A DNA stretch of 64,000 bases from Rhodobacterales bacterium (GTDB lineage Bacteria > Pseudomonadota > Alphaproteobacteria > Rhodobacterales > Rhodobacteraceae). The DNA lies in assembly GCA_026400355.1 (NCBI GenBank), contig JAPLPE010000017.1, forward strand, positions 152,132 through 216,131, given 5' to 3'. The notes beneath the pieces were generated by a model. That model did not search any database and was not told the DNA's origin. It saw nothing but the letters and a program-made list of their open reading frames with translations. Position numbers and translations under genes: made by a program. Shown here in pieces: positions 1 to 8,786 of the stretch (its first letter is position 1; the number at the start of each line of letters is the position of its first letter).

Positions 1-1
1 G

Positions 2-1204
2 GTCGGCTATCCGAACGAAGAACGCCCCGCCGCCCGCCCCTTCCGCACCACGCCGATGTACGACATCTTCTCAGACATGCGTGCCGTCTGGGGCCAGCAG
101 TACGGGCTCGAAGTGCCAAACTACTACGCCCTGCCCGGCGAACCCACGTACGAAGAACCGACCTTCCGCCGCTCCAACGCCTGGGAGGCAACGCGGCAAG
201 AAGTCATGGCCGTCCGTAACGGCGTCGGCATCAACGAGGTCCAGAATTTCGGCAAGTACCTGGTGACCGGCCCCAATGCCCGCGCCTGGCTGGATCGGAT
301 CATGGCGGGCTCCATTCCCAAACCCGGACGCCTGTCACTCAACCCGATGCTCGCGGAATCGGGCAAGATCATCGGCGACTTCACCGTCTCCTGCCTTTCG
401 GAAACCGAATTCCAGCTGACGGCCTCGTACGGTGCCCAGGGCTGGCATGGCCGCTGGTTCGAACAACATGAAGACCCCGGCGTAAGAGTGCAAAACATAT
501 CGGATTCCCGCTCTGGATTTCAGATTGCCGGCCCCAAGGCGCGCGAGCTTCTGGCCCGCGCGACCCGCTCTGATGTGAGCGGCGACGCGTTCAAATTCAT
601 GGACGTGAAACGCATGACCGTCGGCATGGCCAACTGCATCGTCCAGCGCGTCAGCTACACCGCCGACCTTGGGTATGAAATCTTCACCGACCACATGTCT
701 GTCCGCCACCTCTGGCACACACTCTGGAACGCGGGGCAGGACCTCGGCCTGCGCCCCTTCGGCATGCGGGCGATGATGTCGCTCCGCCTCGACAAATGGT
801 TCGGCTCATGGGGCCGCGAATTCTCGCCCGACTACACCCCGGCAGAAACTGGCCTGGACCGATTCATCCGCTTCAACAAGCCCGTCGAATTCATCGGCCG
901 GGCTGCCGCGGCCGCCGAAAAGGCCTCTGGTCCGAAGCGCAGGCTCTGCAACTTCATCGTGGACGCCAAGGAAGCGGACGTGGTGGCCTGGGAACCGGTC
1001 TGGCTCGACGATGCGGTCGTCGGCTACTGTACCTCGGGCGGCTATTCGCATTACACGGGCAAATCCGTTGCGATGGCCTTCGTCCCGGCGGACAAGGTCA
1101 GGGACGGTCTCGAAGTCGAAATCGAAATCCTCGGTGAACGCCGCCCGGCCCGTCTGACCATGGCTCCCCTCTTTGACGAGGACGGCGCACGGATGCGTGG
1201 ATAG
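2..1204 (+). CDS. GcvT-family protein (dimethylglycine/sarcosine dehydrogenase-like), 5' truncated
   Basis: The reading frame is already open at the first bases of the window, so this is the C-terminal part (about 400 residues) of a longer protein. It contains the aminomethyltransferase (GcvT) fold with its C-terminal beta-barrel: the stretch around GFQIAGPKARELL, then YTADLGYEIF and the tail VGYCTSGGYSH. In Rhodobacterales this region normally ends an approximately 800-residue FAD-dependent demethylase fused to GcvT, which passes one-carbon units from methylated amines to tetrahydrofolate; the FAD domain would lie upstream of the window. The exact substrate (dimethylglycine, sarcosine or another amine) cannot be told from this part. 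An internal ATG at 56 is not taken as the start because coding continues upstream. Confidence 0.85.
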   Translation, partial: VGYPNEERPAARPFRTTPMYDIFSDMRAVWGQQYGLEVPNYYALPGEPTYEEPTFRRSNAWEATRQEVMAVRNGVGINEVQNFGKYLVTGPNARAWLDRIMAGSIPKPGRLSLNPMLAESGKIIGDFTVSCLSETEFQLTASYGAQGWHGRWFEQHEDPGVRVQNISDSRSGFQIAGPKARELLARATRSDVSGDAFKFMDVKRMTVGMANCIVQRVSYTADLGYEIFTDHMSVRHLWHTLWNAGQDLGLRPFGMRAMMSLRLDKWFGSWGREFSPDYTPAETGLDRFIRFNKPVEFIGRAAAAAEKASGPKRRLCNFIVDAKEADVVAWEPVWLDDAVVGYCTSGGYSHYTGKSVAMAFVPADKVRDGLEVEIEILGERRPARLTMAPLFDEDGARMRG

Positions 1205-1237
1205 GCCGTCGCTTGTCCGTCTTCCGGCCAGAAATAT

Positions 1238-1286
1238 CCCCGGGGGTGAATTGGCCAAAGGCCAAGAGGGGGGCAGCGCCCCCCTC
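1238..1286. repeat. Cluster of three adjacent palindromes between two genes
   Basis: Between the GcvT stop and the next start lie CCCCGGGG (1239-1246), the hairpin TTGGCC-AAA-GGCCAA (1251-1265) and a perfect 9-bp stem with a 3-base loop (1266-1274 with 1278-1286). No T-run follows, so this is not a standard intrinsic terminator. The arrangement looks like an extragenic palindromic element; similar composite hairpins occur between genes in Rhodobacteraceae (recollection, not searched). It could stabilise the 3' end of the upstream mRNA. Confidence 0.5.
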
Positions 1287-1292
1287 GAGCCC

Positions 1293-1895
1293 ATGACGGG
1301 CAATGTTCCGATCATGATCCTCGCCGCCGGCCAATCCGTCCGGATGCGCGGGTCAGACAAGCTTGCCGAACCTGTTGACGGCATCCCTTTGCTGACTGCG
1401 CAAGTACGCAAGGCGATTGCGACCGGCCAACCAGTCCACGTGGCCCTGCCCTCCCTCAATCACCCGAGGGTCAGACTGCTTAACGATCTTCCAGTCACGA
1501 TCCTTGCCGCCCCGGACGCCAAAGAAGGCATGGGCGGCAGCCTGCGCAACGCCGTGGCTCAACTGCCCGACTGCAATGCCTTCATGATCCTTCTGGCAGA
1601 CCTGCCCGAAATCACGGCCTCTGACCTGGAAACACTCATCGCCTCCCGCGCAGCCAACCCCTGTCACCTGATCTGGCGTGGCGCCACGCAGACCGGCGCC
1701 CCCGGTCATCCGATCATCTTCGACGAAAGCCTCCGCCCGGCCTTTGCCACGCTGACAGGTGATCACGGCGGGGACAGCATCATTCGCCCCCGCCTTGACC
1801 AGACCCTTCTTGTCCCACTTCCCGCCGACCACGCCCGCCGCGACCTTGACACACCGGAAGAATGGGCTGCCTGGCGCACCGAAACCGGTCGCTGA
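1293..1895 (+). CDS. MobA/MocA-like nucleotidyltransferase
   Basis: This 200-residue protein has the NTP-transferase signature near its N-terminus (ILAAGQSVRMRGSDKL, residues about 8-23) with the basic and acidic residues used for nucleotide and metal binding, and a second metal motif LADLPEI in the middle. The family (PF12804) transfers CMP or GMP to molybdopterin, or primes other substrates. The frame is open further upstream, to 1173, but the ATG at 1293 is chosen because family proteins begin just before the LAAG motif and the region before it is an extragenic hairpin cluster. No molybdoenzyme gene lies beside it, so which cofactor it serves is unknown. Confidence 0.8.
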   Translation: MTGNVPIMILAAGQSVRMRGSDKLAEPVDGIPLLTAQVRKAIATGQPVHVALPSLNHPRVRLLNDLPVTILAAPDAKEGMGGSLRNAVAQLPDCNAFMILLADLPEITASDLETLIASRAANPCHLIWRGATQTGAPGHPIIFDESLRPAFATLTGDHGGDSIIRPRLDQTLLVPLPADHARRDLDTPEEWAAWRTETGR

Positions 1896-2250
1896 CCCAG
1901 CCGACGAGCATGGCGGCTCCCAGAACCTGGCCCCTACCAAGGTACGGTTGGGTCTTGGGGTTCGATAAATGCAGCCGATCGTGCGGTGAGAGCAGAGGAT
2001 CCCATTTCGGCAAACCACCCCCGAGCGGACCCGACGTGATCACCACGGGCCGCAAATGCGGCGCGTGCACGATCGCCCAGCACGATCTCTCCTTGTGGCC
2101 GACCCGGCGGATATCCTGAATGCCATTGTCCGGTGTGATCATCCGATCCCCGCAGTTCCTCGACCAGACGCTCTCCCCAGGCCATCACAATCCGCGCTCC
2201 GGGACCAAAGCAGGGCAGGATCTTATCTTGATGGTCAATGCGGTCGCCCG
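1893..2250 (-). pseudogene. Decayed Hint-domain (RTX-type) gene fragment
   Basis: Read on the minus strand, this stretch aligns well with the Hint domain of the intact neighbour at 2831-4171, but it is spread over two frames. Frame one gives [20 protein letters not shown] (intact copy: [20 protein letters not shown]). After a frameshift near 2150, the next frame gives DNGIQDIRRVG, APHLRPVVI and then LLSPHDRLHL against SPNHRVLV in the intact copy. The conserved splicing-type motif SPNHR is changed to SPHDR. No RTX repeats remain upstream. It is therefore the relic of a tandem paralogue, not a functional gene. Boundaries are approximate. Confidence 0.8.
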
Positions 2251-2575
2251 CCGTGGTCTACTCCAACAGCATTGAAACCGATCAGCAGGTGCAGGCAGTA
2301 GCTTAAATCACCCGGAAATCTGTCCAAGAGTCGGGGAGTAGCTGTCCGGACATCAGAGCGTTACCAGCTTTATCCCCAAGGCGGCGCGGCCGATCTTGGT
2401 GACACAACAGACTCAACCCCGCAGTCTTTGGCAGAAAACGCGGGCCAATCGGGACATAAGTGGATGCATTGTTGCGACACCACCGACTTGTCGGAGATCG
2501 AATGCCAATAGGTCATTTTGTCGGGATACATCATTCACGAAAAAGGATAGGCCCGCGTCTCAACCGGGAGAGGAC

Positions 2576-2614
2576 AGCAAGAAAGAAAACGGGGGGCATT
2601 CCCGCCCCCCGTTT
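2576..2614 (-). terminator. Intrinsic terminator on the minus strand
   Basis: An 11-bp GC-rich stem (2587-2597 with 2604-2614, six-base loop) is followed on the minus strand by the T-rich run TTTTCTTTCTT. It lies about 220 bases past the stop of the minus-strand RTX-Hint gene and probably ends that transcript, unless a short unrecognised gene lies between. Confidence 0.7.
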
Positions 2615-2830
2615 CCCGACAGTGCACCCAATGGTGCCTCAGTCACGCTGCATCCTGTCGCCCGTTCAGCTTAGTCGTCAGCAAATGAACCATATCTGTC
2701 CACTTGCGCACACCCGGCATGCCGCGCCGGCGGTCCGTTTCAAATGTCTCTCTCAGTCACGGCAGGAACAAGGACCGTAGACGCTGAAGCCGCAGCATAC
2801 GTCAGGGCCATCGGTGACATGGTCTTTGCT

Positions 2831-4171
2831 TCACTTCACCAGAAGATGCGCTTCATGCTTCTTCAGTGACTTCCGGGCAGCCTGATAGCCTTCCAGACCC
2901 GCCTGCGACTTCAGTTCCGGAAACAGCTCAAGGATTTCAGACCGCTGCGCATTTCCGATCCCCTTCAGGCTGTAGTCGCCGGGCTGGAAGCTTTCGGTCC
3001 AGGCCCCGTTCGACAGCACAACTTCGTGCCGGTCGAACATGAAGTGGATGTAGGTCGTGCTCATCGTGTCGAGATCAAAGATGCCCGGCGTTCCAACCAG
3101 ATGCTTGGCGGCTGCCAGTACTTCGTTTTCTTCGAAGTAAAGCTGCGTCCGCTCGTTCGCGACCAGAACACGGTGGTTGGGCGAAATGATCAGATCCCGC
3201 TCGGGCAACCCGTTGCCCAGCGAACCGGCCTTTATCAGCACCGGGCGCAGATGCGGCGCGTTGACCAGAGCCTTGCCCGAAATCTCCTTGCGACCCACCC
3301 AGCGGATTTCCTGAATGCCGTTGTCGCGGGTGATGATCCGGTCGCCTTCCTTCAACTCCTCGACCAGACGCTCGCCACGCGGCGTCGCAATCATGGAGCC
3401 CGGAGTAAAGCAGGGAACGATCTCTTCGATGTTTTCAAAGTTCATCGTGCCGGTCACGTTACCGTCTGGATCAAGGAATTCGACAGTCCCGTTGATCCCG
3501 TTGTTTTCGGTATCCGGCGTCACGTTCGTAATCCGGAATGGTCCGGCATTCAGCAAGTTCAACGTGTCAAAGTCATCGCCGCCACCGCCGCCATAGACCG
3601 CGTCGCCGATCCCATCAGTGCTGTTGCTGACGAAGAATAGATCGCGGTCGTCACCGCCGCTCAGCGTATCAGCGCCTTGGCCACCATCGATCGAGTCATT
3701 TCCCGTGCTGCCATCAAGGGTATCGTTGCCTTCATCCCCGTTCAGCGTGTCGTTTCCGGAACCACCTTCAAGCGTGTCGTTGCCCACATCACCGAAAAGC
3801 GTGTCGTCGCCTGCCTCGCCGCGCAGCGTGTCATCGCCCGGCCCGCCATAAAGCGTGTCGTTCCCCACCCCGCCCTTGAGAAGGTCGTTTCCGGCATCGC
3901 CATAGACCGTATCGTTGCCTTCACCGCCACCAACGACGTCGTCACCCTCACCGCCGTAAACTTCGTCATTTTCTTCGCCAGCGCTGACGACGTCGTTGCC
4001 ACCGAATGCATAGACCAAGTCGTCGTTCGGCCCCGCACCTGGCAGGATGGCGTCATTGTGGTCGATCCTGTCGCCTTGCGGGTCGCCCGTATAGTTGAAA
4101 TCGATAAAATCGTTGCCGGACGTACCTTGGACGGTACCGTCATCTTGTCCGTTGTTGGTCGTTACCGGCAT
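2831..4171 (-). CDS. RTX calcium-binding protein with C-terminal Hint domain
   Basis: The 446-residue protein has no Sec signal. Residues about 70-175 are roughly eleven tandem RTX nonapeptides of the GGxGNDTLx type, which bind calcium in a parallel beta-roll and mark type I secretion. A Hint (Hedgehog/intein, PF13403-like) domain follows, starting at the nucleophile in [21 protein letters not shown] and including the SPNHRVLV block B. Such proteins are exported unfolded and can self-cleave at the Hint cysteine. The start at 4171 has a GGGGGAG ribosome site. A decayed copy of its Hint domain lies just downstream. No ABC exporter or HlyD genes are in the window. Its substrate or partner is unknown. 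Confidence 0.9.
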   Translation of the reverse strand: MPVTTNNGQDDGTVQGTSGNDFIDFNYTGDPQGDRIDHNDAILPGAGPNDDLVYAFGGNDVVSAGEENDEVYGGEGDDVVGGGEGNDTVYGDAGNDLLKGGVGNDTLYGGPGDDTLRGEAGDDTLFGDVGNDTLEGGSGNDTLNGDEGNDTLDGSTGNDSIDGGQGADTLSGGDDRDLFFVSNSTDGIGDAVYGGGGGDDFDTLNLLNAGPFRITNVTPDTENNGINGTVEFLDPDGNVTGTMNFENIEEIVPCFTPGSMIATPRGERLVEELKEGDRIITRDNGIQEIRWVGRKEISGKALVNAPHLRPVLIKAGSLGNGLPERDLIISPNHRVLVANERTQLYFEENEVLAAAKHLVGTPGIFDLDTMSTTYIHFMFDRHEVVLSNGAWTESFQPGDYSLKGIGNAQRSEILELFPELKSQAGLEGYQAARKSLKKHEAHLLVK

Positions 4172-4835
4172 CGCCTTACTCCCCCTGCCCGCAAAGGCTG
4201 CGGCATCGCCGCGTCAAACGCTCTCATGCAGCCAAGCGACGCCGATACGTCACAAGGCCTGCTACTTCCTGTTTTCAGCGACGGCCGGGCCGCAGCAGAT
4301 CAGATGTGTTACGTCAAAGGGCGGCAGCCCCCCGCAGACTTTCGATTATCGGGCCAACTTCGGTTCACCCTGCGATCGCGTCAGTCGATCGCCACCCCCC
4401 ACGGGTGCTTTTTGAATAGCGACAAGATTGCGGCAAAAAAAGCATAAAATGGGCATGGTTTCCCCTGGAAGAGGCGGAACACGGCCAAATCGGCCCCAGG
4501 TCAAGATGGCATCTTCCGACGCCATCTTTCGATTGTTTCCAGTTTCGGATGCAAATAGGCCGGGAACAGAGGCTCCTACTGCCCCAGAGGACTATTCTCA
4601 GCAACCCATGGCTGAACCGCCACTCTGATTGTTTCGAGTTTGGGAGAAGTTGTCGCGGCGACTGATTGTGGCCAGATCATGACGCCGCGCTGATTTGGCA
4701 AGCATTTAATGTCCATCGCCTGGAACCAATCCACAAATATCAGTGCGATTATCGAAAAATGATGACCTATAACAACCCGGCCGCAGTTTCGCCTTGATTC
4801 TCGGTTCCCCAAATCGAATCGTATGTCGGATGATC
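4172..4835. other. Gene-free stretch with an inverted repeat and a short direct repeat
   Basis: No convincing gene is seen in these roughly 660 bases between the RTX-Hint start and the tRNA. It holds an 8-bp inverted repeat (AAGATGGC at 4503-4510, GCCATCTT at 4521-4528) and two copies of a related 17-base sequence, GATTGTTTCCAGTTTCG at 4531-4547 and GATTGTTTCGAGTTTGG at 4627-4643, 96 bases apart. By eye the stretch is less GC-rich than its surroundings. It probably includes the promoter of the RTX-Hint gene. Confidence 0.4.
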
Positions 4836-4922
4836 TGGTGCCGGTGAAAGGACTCGAACCTTCACGGGGGGTTGCCCCGGCGGATTTTGAATCCGCTGCG
4901 TCTACCATTCCGCCACACCGGC
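4836..4922 (-). tRNA. tRNA-Leu (anticodon CAA)
   Basis: On the minus strand the sequence folds as a class II tRNA: the acceptor arm GCCGGTG pairs with CACCGGC, the anticodon stem GCGGA/TCCGC encloses loop TTCAAAA giving anticodon CAA, a long variable arm (CCGGGGCAACCCCCCG region) is typical of leucine tRNAs, and the T-loop is GGTTCGAGTCC. The CCA end is encoded. It reads UUG leucine codons. Confidence 0.95.
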
Positions 4923-5057
4923 CAGCACGCGTCTGATACTGCCTTGCAAGAGGGGCGTCAACGCGGTGGTGGGCACATCGGCCCGCCGAAACCGTTATGT
5001 CCGCGGACGAGATTGCGCTAGCGTCGCCGGATACACGATTCAGAAGGATATTTCCCA

Positions 5058-6767
5058 ATGCCAAGCTTTGCCCTCAACACCTCGTCCACCACCCAACAGA
5101 CCCTAACGACGGGCCAGTCAGGCTTTGTCGGCGTCGGCGTCAACCTTTACCTTCAGGCAATCCCTTCGGGCAGCACCGGTGATGCGATCATCGGCTCCGG
5201 CTCAACAAGCATCACCGTGATGGGCGTGGTCGGCTCAAGCGTCGGGGATGTCATCGACGTGGCTGGTGGTTCGTCCACAATCATTGACGTGGGTGTAAAC
5301 GGGCAGATCACCTCGGCACAAGAAAGTGCAATCGAAGTCGATGACTCGACTAAATTGTCGATTTCCAACGCTGGAACGATCAGTGCCAAATTCCAAGCGA
5401 TCGAGTTTAACACGACCGATGACTCTGCCCAGTTGGCCCTGATCAACACTGGCACGATCTTGAGCACAAACAGCGTTGCGATCTCCGCCAACACTGGCGC
5501 TGGCTTGATTGAGATCAACAATTCAGGTCTAGTGAGTTCTCTCGCGAGCACTGTCGTAGACGTCCAAACGACTTCCTTCGTTCTCTTGTCAAACACAGGC
5601 ACTATTTCGCGTTCGAGCTCCTCCGACAGTGCGATTTTCATTTCCGCCAACGACATACGACTGTACAATAGCGGCGAAATCATTGGCCGCGTCATCGTGA
5701 CCGGAACAGCCGACATCAAGAATACGGGCCTGATCAATGGAATCGTCGGGGCCAACGGCGGGGGCAATGTTCAGAATCTTGGCACCATTGTGGGTGATCT
5801 CAGCACTTCGAACCAAATCGATACCGTGACCAACACAGGCATGGTTGACGGTGACGTTCTGACGGGCGGCGGCAACGACACCATCGACCTGCGCGGCGGC
5901 ACGGTGACCGGTTCGGTGGCGGGCGGCGACGGCAATGATACCTACATCGTGAGTTCCGGGTCCGTCCTCCTTGTCGAAGACGGCCTTGGCACCTCGGGCA
6001 CCGCCGACCTCGTGCAGTCCACCGTCACCTTCACGCTCGGCGCGAATATCGAAACGCTGGAACTGATCGGGTCGGACGACATCAACGGCGCGGGCAATAC
6101 CGGGGCCAATACGCTGCTCGGCAATGCCTCCGACAATCGCCTCAGCGGTCGGGCGGGCGACGACACGCTGGACGGGGGCGACGGCAACGACATCCTGCGC
6201 GGCGGGGCGGGCAATGACCGCTTCATCACCGATGGCGATGACACGCTGATCGAAAGCGCCGACAGCGGCACCGACACGGTGCAATCCGCGCAGTCCTTTA
6301 CCCTTGGCACGAATTTCGAAAACCTGACCCTGTCGGGTGCTGCCAATGCGTCGGGGACCGGAAACGCCGCCGCCAACACGATCACCGGCAACGCGGGCAA
6401 CAACACGCTGAACGGCCTGACAGGAAATGACACGCTGGACGGCTCTGCCGGGGCTGACAGCTTCGTGTTCTCGACCGCGCTCGGGTCCACGAACATCGAC
6501 AGCATCAACAATTTCAGCGCCGCCGACGACACATTCCGGCTGGACGACGCGGTGTTCACGGGGCTGGCGGTCGGCACGCTGGCTGGCAGCGCTTTTGCGT
6601 CCAACACCACCGGGAACGCGGGCGACGCGACGGACCGGATCATCTATGAAAGCGACACCGGCAAGGTATTCTTTGACACGGACGGCACCGGGGCGGCAGC
6701 CAAGGTGCAGTTCGCAACCATCAGCACCGGATTGGTGCTGACCTCGGCCGATTTCATCGTGTTCTAG
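5058..6767 (+). CDS. Mosaic RTX-type secreted calcium-binding protein
   Basis: The 569-residue protein lacks a Sec signal. Residues about 60-270 form a serine/threonine-rich beta-solenoid-like part with repeated N-x-G-x-I units (NAGTISAK, NTGTILST, NTGTISRS, NTGLINGI), like those in adhesins. From about residue 270 it is built of RTX modules ([44 protein letters not shown]) with two diverged copies of a longer TVQS-x-TFTLG-x-N-x-ENL unit. The end (SADFIVF) is hydrophobic, as expected for type I secretion. The ribosome site AGAAGGA precedes the ATG. A surface or extracellular role such as adhesion is inferred; the substrate is unknown. Confidence 0.85.
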   Translation: MPSFALNTSSTTQQTLTTGQSGFVGVGVNLYLQAIPSGSTGDAIIGSGSTSITVMGVVGSSVGDVIDVAGGSSTIIDVGVNGQITSAQESAIEVDDSTKLSISNAGTISAKFQAIEFNTTDDSAQLALINTGTILSTNSVAISANTGAGLIEINNSGLVSSLASTVVDVQTTSFVLLSNTGTISRSSSSDSAIFISANDIRLYNSGEIIGRVIVTGTADIKNTGLINGIVGANGGGNVQNLGTIVGDLSTSNQIDTVTNTGMVDGDVLTGGGNDTIDLRGGTVTGSVAGGDGNDTYIVSSGSVLLVEDGLGTSGTADLVQSTVTFTLGANIETLELIGSDDINGAGNTGANTLLGNASDNRLSGRAGDDTLDGGDGNDILRGGAGNDRFITDGDDTLIESADSGTDTVQSAQSFTLGTNFENLTLSGAANASGTGNAAANTITGNAGNNTLNGLTGNDTLDGSAGADSFVFSTALGSTNIDSINNFSAADDTFRLDDAVFTGLAVGTLAGSAFASNTTGNAGDATDRIIYESDTGKVFFDTDGTGAAAKVQFATISTGLVLTSADFIVF

Positions 6768-6784
6768 AAGGCGGCTGCGCCCAC

Positions 6785-7642
6785 CTACAACGTCCGCGCC
6801 GAAAAGGTATCGCACTGCCCCGGGTCCCCGGCCTGAAAGCCGCGCTTGAACCAGCGCTGCCGCTGTTCGGACGTGCCATGCGTGAACGTATGCGGCCGCA
6901 CCACCTGCCCCGCATTGCGCTGCAATGTATCGTCCCCGATCTGCTCGGCCGCATTCATGGCTTCGGCAATGTCGCCACGCTCGATAAAGCCGAATTCCTG
7001 ATTGGCGCGGTTGGCCCAGACCCCGGCCAGACAGTCGGCCTGCAGTTCCATCCTGACCGAGATCGCATTCGATTCAGTCTCGCTCACCCGCGCCCGCCGC
7101 GTGTTGGCCTGATCCAGAATGCCCAGCTGGTCCTGCACGGCATGGCCGATCTCATGCGCCACGACATAGGCTGCTGCAAAGTCCCCCCCGGCCCCCAGTT
7201 GCCGCTCCATCGTCACAAAGAAATCGGTGTCCAGAAACACCTTCTTCTCGGGCGGACAATAGAACGGCCCGGTCGCCGCGTTCGCCCCACCACAGGCCGA
7301 TTGGGTCGCGCCCTTGAACATGACAAGCACGGGCGCCCGGTAAGTCTGGTTGTAGTCATTCCGGAAGATGTCACCCCAGACGTCTTCCGTGCTCGCCAGA
7401 ATGACCGAGACAAAGGCCGCCGCCTCTTCATCCGCCGCCGTCAGCTCGACATCGCCACCCTGCGAGATCGTGGCACCGTTCCCGCCGTCCAACAAAGGCG
7501 TCAGATCGACACCAAGAAAGTAGCTGATCAGCACGATGACCAGAACACCAAGTCCGCCGACGCTGGTCGCAACCCCGGCACTGCTTCCACTGCGGCGACG
7601 GTCTTCGATGTTGCTGCTCTGCTTGCGACCCTGCCACTTCAT
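6785..7642 (-). CDS. Neutral zinc metallopeptidase, membrane-anchored (YpfJ/KPN_02809 type)
   Basis: This 285-residue protein has a basic N-terminus (residues 1-20), one membrane segment (about 27-45) and a zinc metallopeptidase domain with the catalytic HEIGH motif (His163, Glu164, His167) and the family motif ELQADCLAGVWA further on. The active domain should lie in the periplasm. The start at 7642 is chosen over an upstream ATG at 7831 because of the strong site GGAGGAG, because family members begin MKWxGRxxS, and because the longer frame would run into the divergent dsbB gene. Its natural substrate is unknown. Confidence 0.9.
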   Translation of the reverse strand: MKWQGRKQSSNIEDRRRSGSSAGVATSVGGLGVLVIVLISYFLGVDLTPLLDGGNGATISQGGDVELTAADEEAAAFVSVILASTEDVWGDIFRNDYNQTYRAPVLVMFKGATQSACGGANAATGPFYCPPEKKVFLDTDFFVTMERQLGAGGDFAAAYVVAHEIGHAVQDQLGILDQANTRRARVSETESNAISVRMELQADCLAGVWANRANQEFGFIERGDIAEAMNAAEQIGDDTLQRNAGQVVRPHTFTHGTSEQRQRWFKRGFQAGDPGQCDTFSARTL

Positions 7643-7811
7643 CTGAACACTCCTCCGGCGATCAACGCCGCCTGATCCAACGCGCAGTACGATAGGCTGA
7701 TCACGTTCTGATGAAAAGTGATTAGCTGACGGTTCATCGCCGGTCATGGGCTCTTGTCTTTGCTGGTCGCACCGTGATCGGTGTGCGCAACAGCAAGACA
7801 AGAGGCCAGAT

Positions 7812-8279
7812 GTGACTCGGACCCAATACATCCTTCTTGCCGCGGGCGGATCGCTTGCTCTTCTGACCGGTGCCTTTACCTTTCAGGTCTTTGGTTATCT
7901 GCCCTGCAAGATGTGCCTCTGGCAACGCTGGCCCCATGCAGCCGCGATCGTCATCGGCGTCCTTGCGCTGCTTCTGCCCGGCCGCTGGCTGCCCCTGCTG
8001 GGGGCGCTCGCCGCCGCGACGACTGCCGCGATCGGCGTCTATCACAGCGGAGTCGAACAACATTGGTGGGCGGGCCCCTCAAGCTGCACCAGCGCGGGCG
8101 GCCTTGACGGCCTGACAGGCGGTGATCTCCTCTCTCTCGACGGGCCGGTCCTGATCCTCTGCGACAAGATCTCCTGGCAGATCTTCGGCCTCTCCATGGC
8201 GTCGCTGAACGCGATCTTCTCGGCCGTGCTCGTTGCGCTCTGGATCATGGCCGCCCTGCGGTCTGGCCCCCGCGCCTGA
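7812..8279 (+). CDS. dsbB: Disulfide bond formation protein B (DsbB)
   Basis: The 155-residue inner-membrane protein has four hydrophobic helices. It carries both redox cysteine pairs of the family: Cys32/Cys35 in LPCKMCLWQRWPH and Cys92/Cys117 in the second periplasmic loop. DsbB passes electrons from DsbA to quinone and so keeps periplasmic disulfide formation running. The GTG at 7812 is taken as the start, preceded by AAGAGG, because the upstream extension is hydrophilic and unlike the family. It is divergent from the metallopeptidase, and its 3' end overlaps the convergent regulator gene by 35 bases. Confidence 0.9.
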   Translation: MTRTQYILLAAGGSLALLTGAFTFQVFGYLPCKMCLWQRWPHAAAIVIGVLALLLPGRWLPLLGALAAATTAAIGVYHSGVEQHWWAGPSSCTSAGGLDGLTGGDLLSLDGPVLILCDKISWQIFGLSMASLNAIFSAVLVALWIMAALRSGPRA

Positions 8280-8700
8280 TGGCGCGGCGGGTCGACAACA
8301 GCAGGTTCGTCTCGCTCCGCGTGACCCCATCCAGACGGCGGATCGCAAACAGCACTTCGTCCAAGTCCTCCAAAGTCCCCGTTCCGATCTCGACGATCAG
8401 GTCCCAACTGCCGTTTGTCGTGTGAACCGCGCTCACCTCGGGCATCCCGGCCAGACGCTGCATGATGCGGTCCGTCCCCTTGCCTTCGATCGACAGCATC
8501 ATCAGCCCCCGGACAGGACTTGTGGCGACATCCGCCCGCGTAACGACCGTATAGCCCACAATCTCTCCGCTCTTGACGAACCGCTCCATCCGCACCCTGA
8601 TCGTCGTGCGTGTGACGCCAAGGTCATGCGCCAGTTCCGATAGGCTGGCTCGCCCGTCCCGCTTCAGGGCCGCCAACAGGCGTTGATCCAGTTCGTCCAT
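8245..8700 (-). CDS. Lrp/AsnC family transcriptional regulator
   Basis: The protein (151 residues from the ATG at 8700) begins MDELDQRLLAALKRDGRAS and has the AsnC helix-turn-helix (LSELAHDLGVTRTTIRVRMERF, about residues 18-40). A ligand-binding RAM domain follows (residues about 65-140), with VRGLMMLSIEGKG and the conserved NGSWDLIVEI. It is divergent from arginase and ornithine cyclodeaminase and separated from them by 86 bases, the usual arrangement for a regulator of amino-acid catabolism. It is therefore inferred to respond to arginine or ornithine. An upstream ATG at 8742 is possible but lacks family support. Confidence 0.88.
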   Translation of the reverse strand: MDELDQRLLAALKRDGRASLSELAHDLGVTRTTIRVRMERFVKSGEIVGYTVVTRADVATSPVRGLMMLSIEGKGTDRIMQRLAGMPEVSAVHTTNGSWDLIVEIGTGTLEDLDEVLFAIRRLDGVTRSETNLLLSTRRAIRRGGQTAGRP

Positions 8701-8786
8701 CTGCAAGTTCCGTTTCGATCTGTTTAGAGCCATTCTGCACATTTTGTCCCCTTCCAACATCCCCCAACTGCAAAGAGACTCCGCCC

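Noticed and set aside
2740..2820. 26-codon minus-strand ORF
   Set aside because: No ribosome site and no hydrophobic or conserved feature.
4576..5064. 162-residue minus-strand ORF
   Set aside because: Its middle (GGMVDAADSKSAGATPREG) is the well-known false translation of a leucine tRNA.
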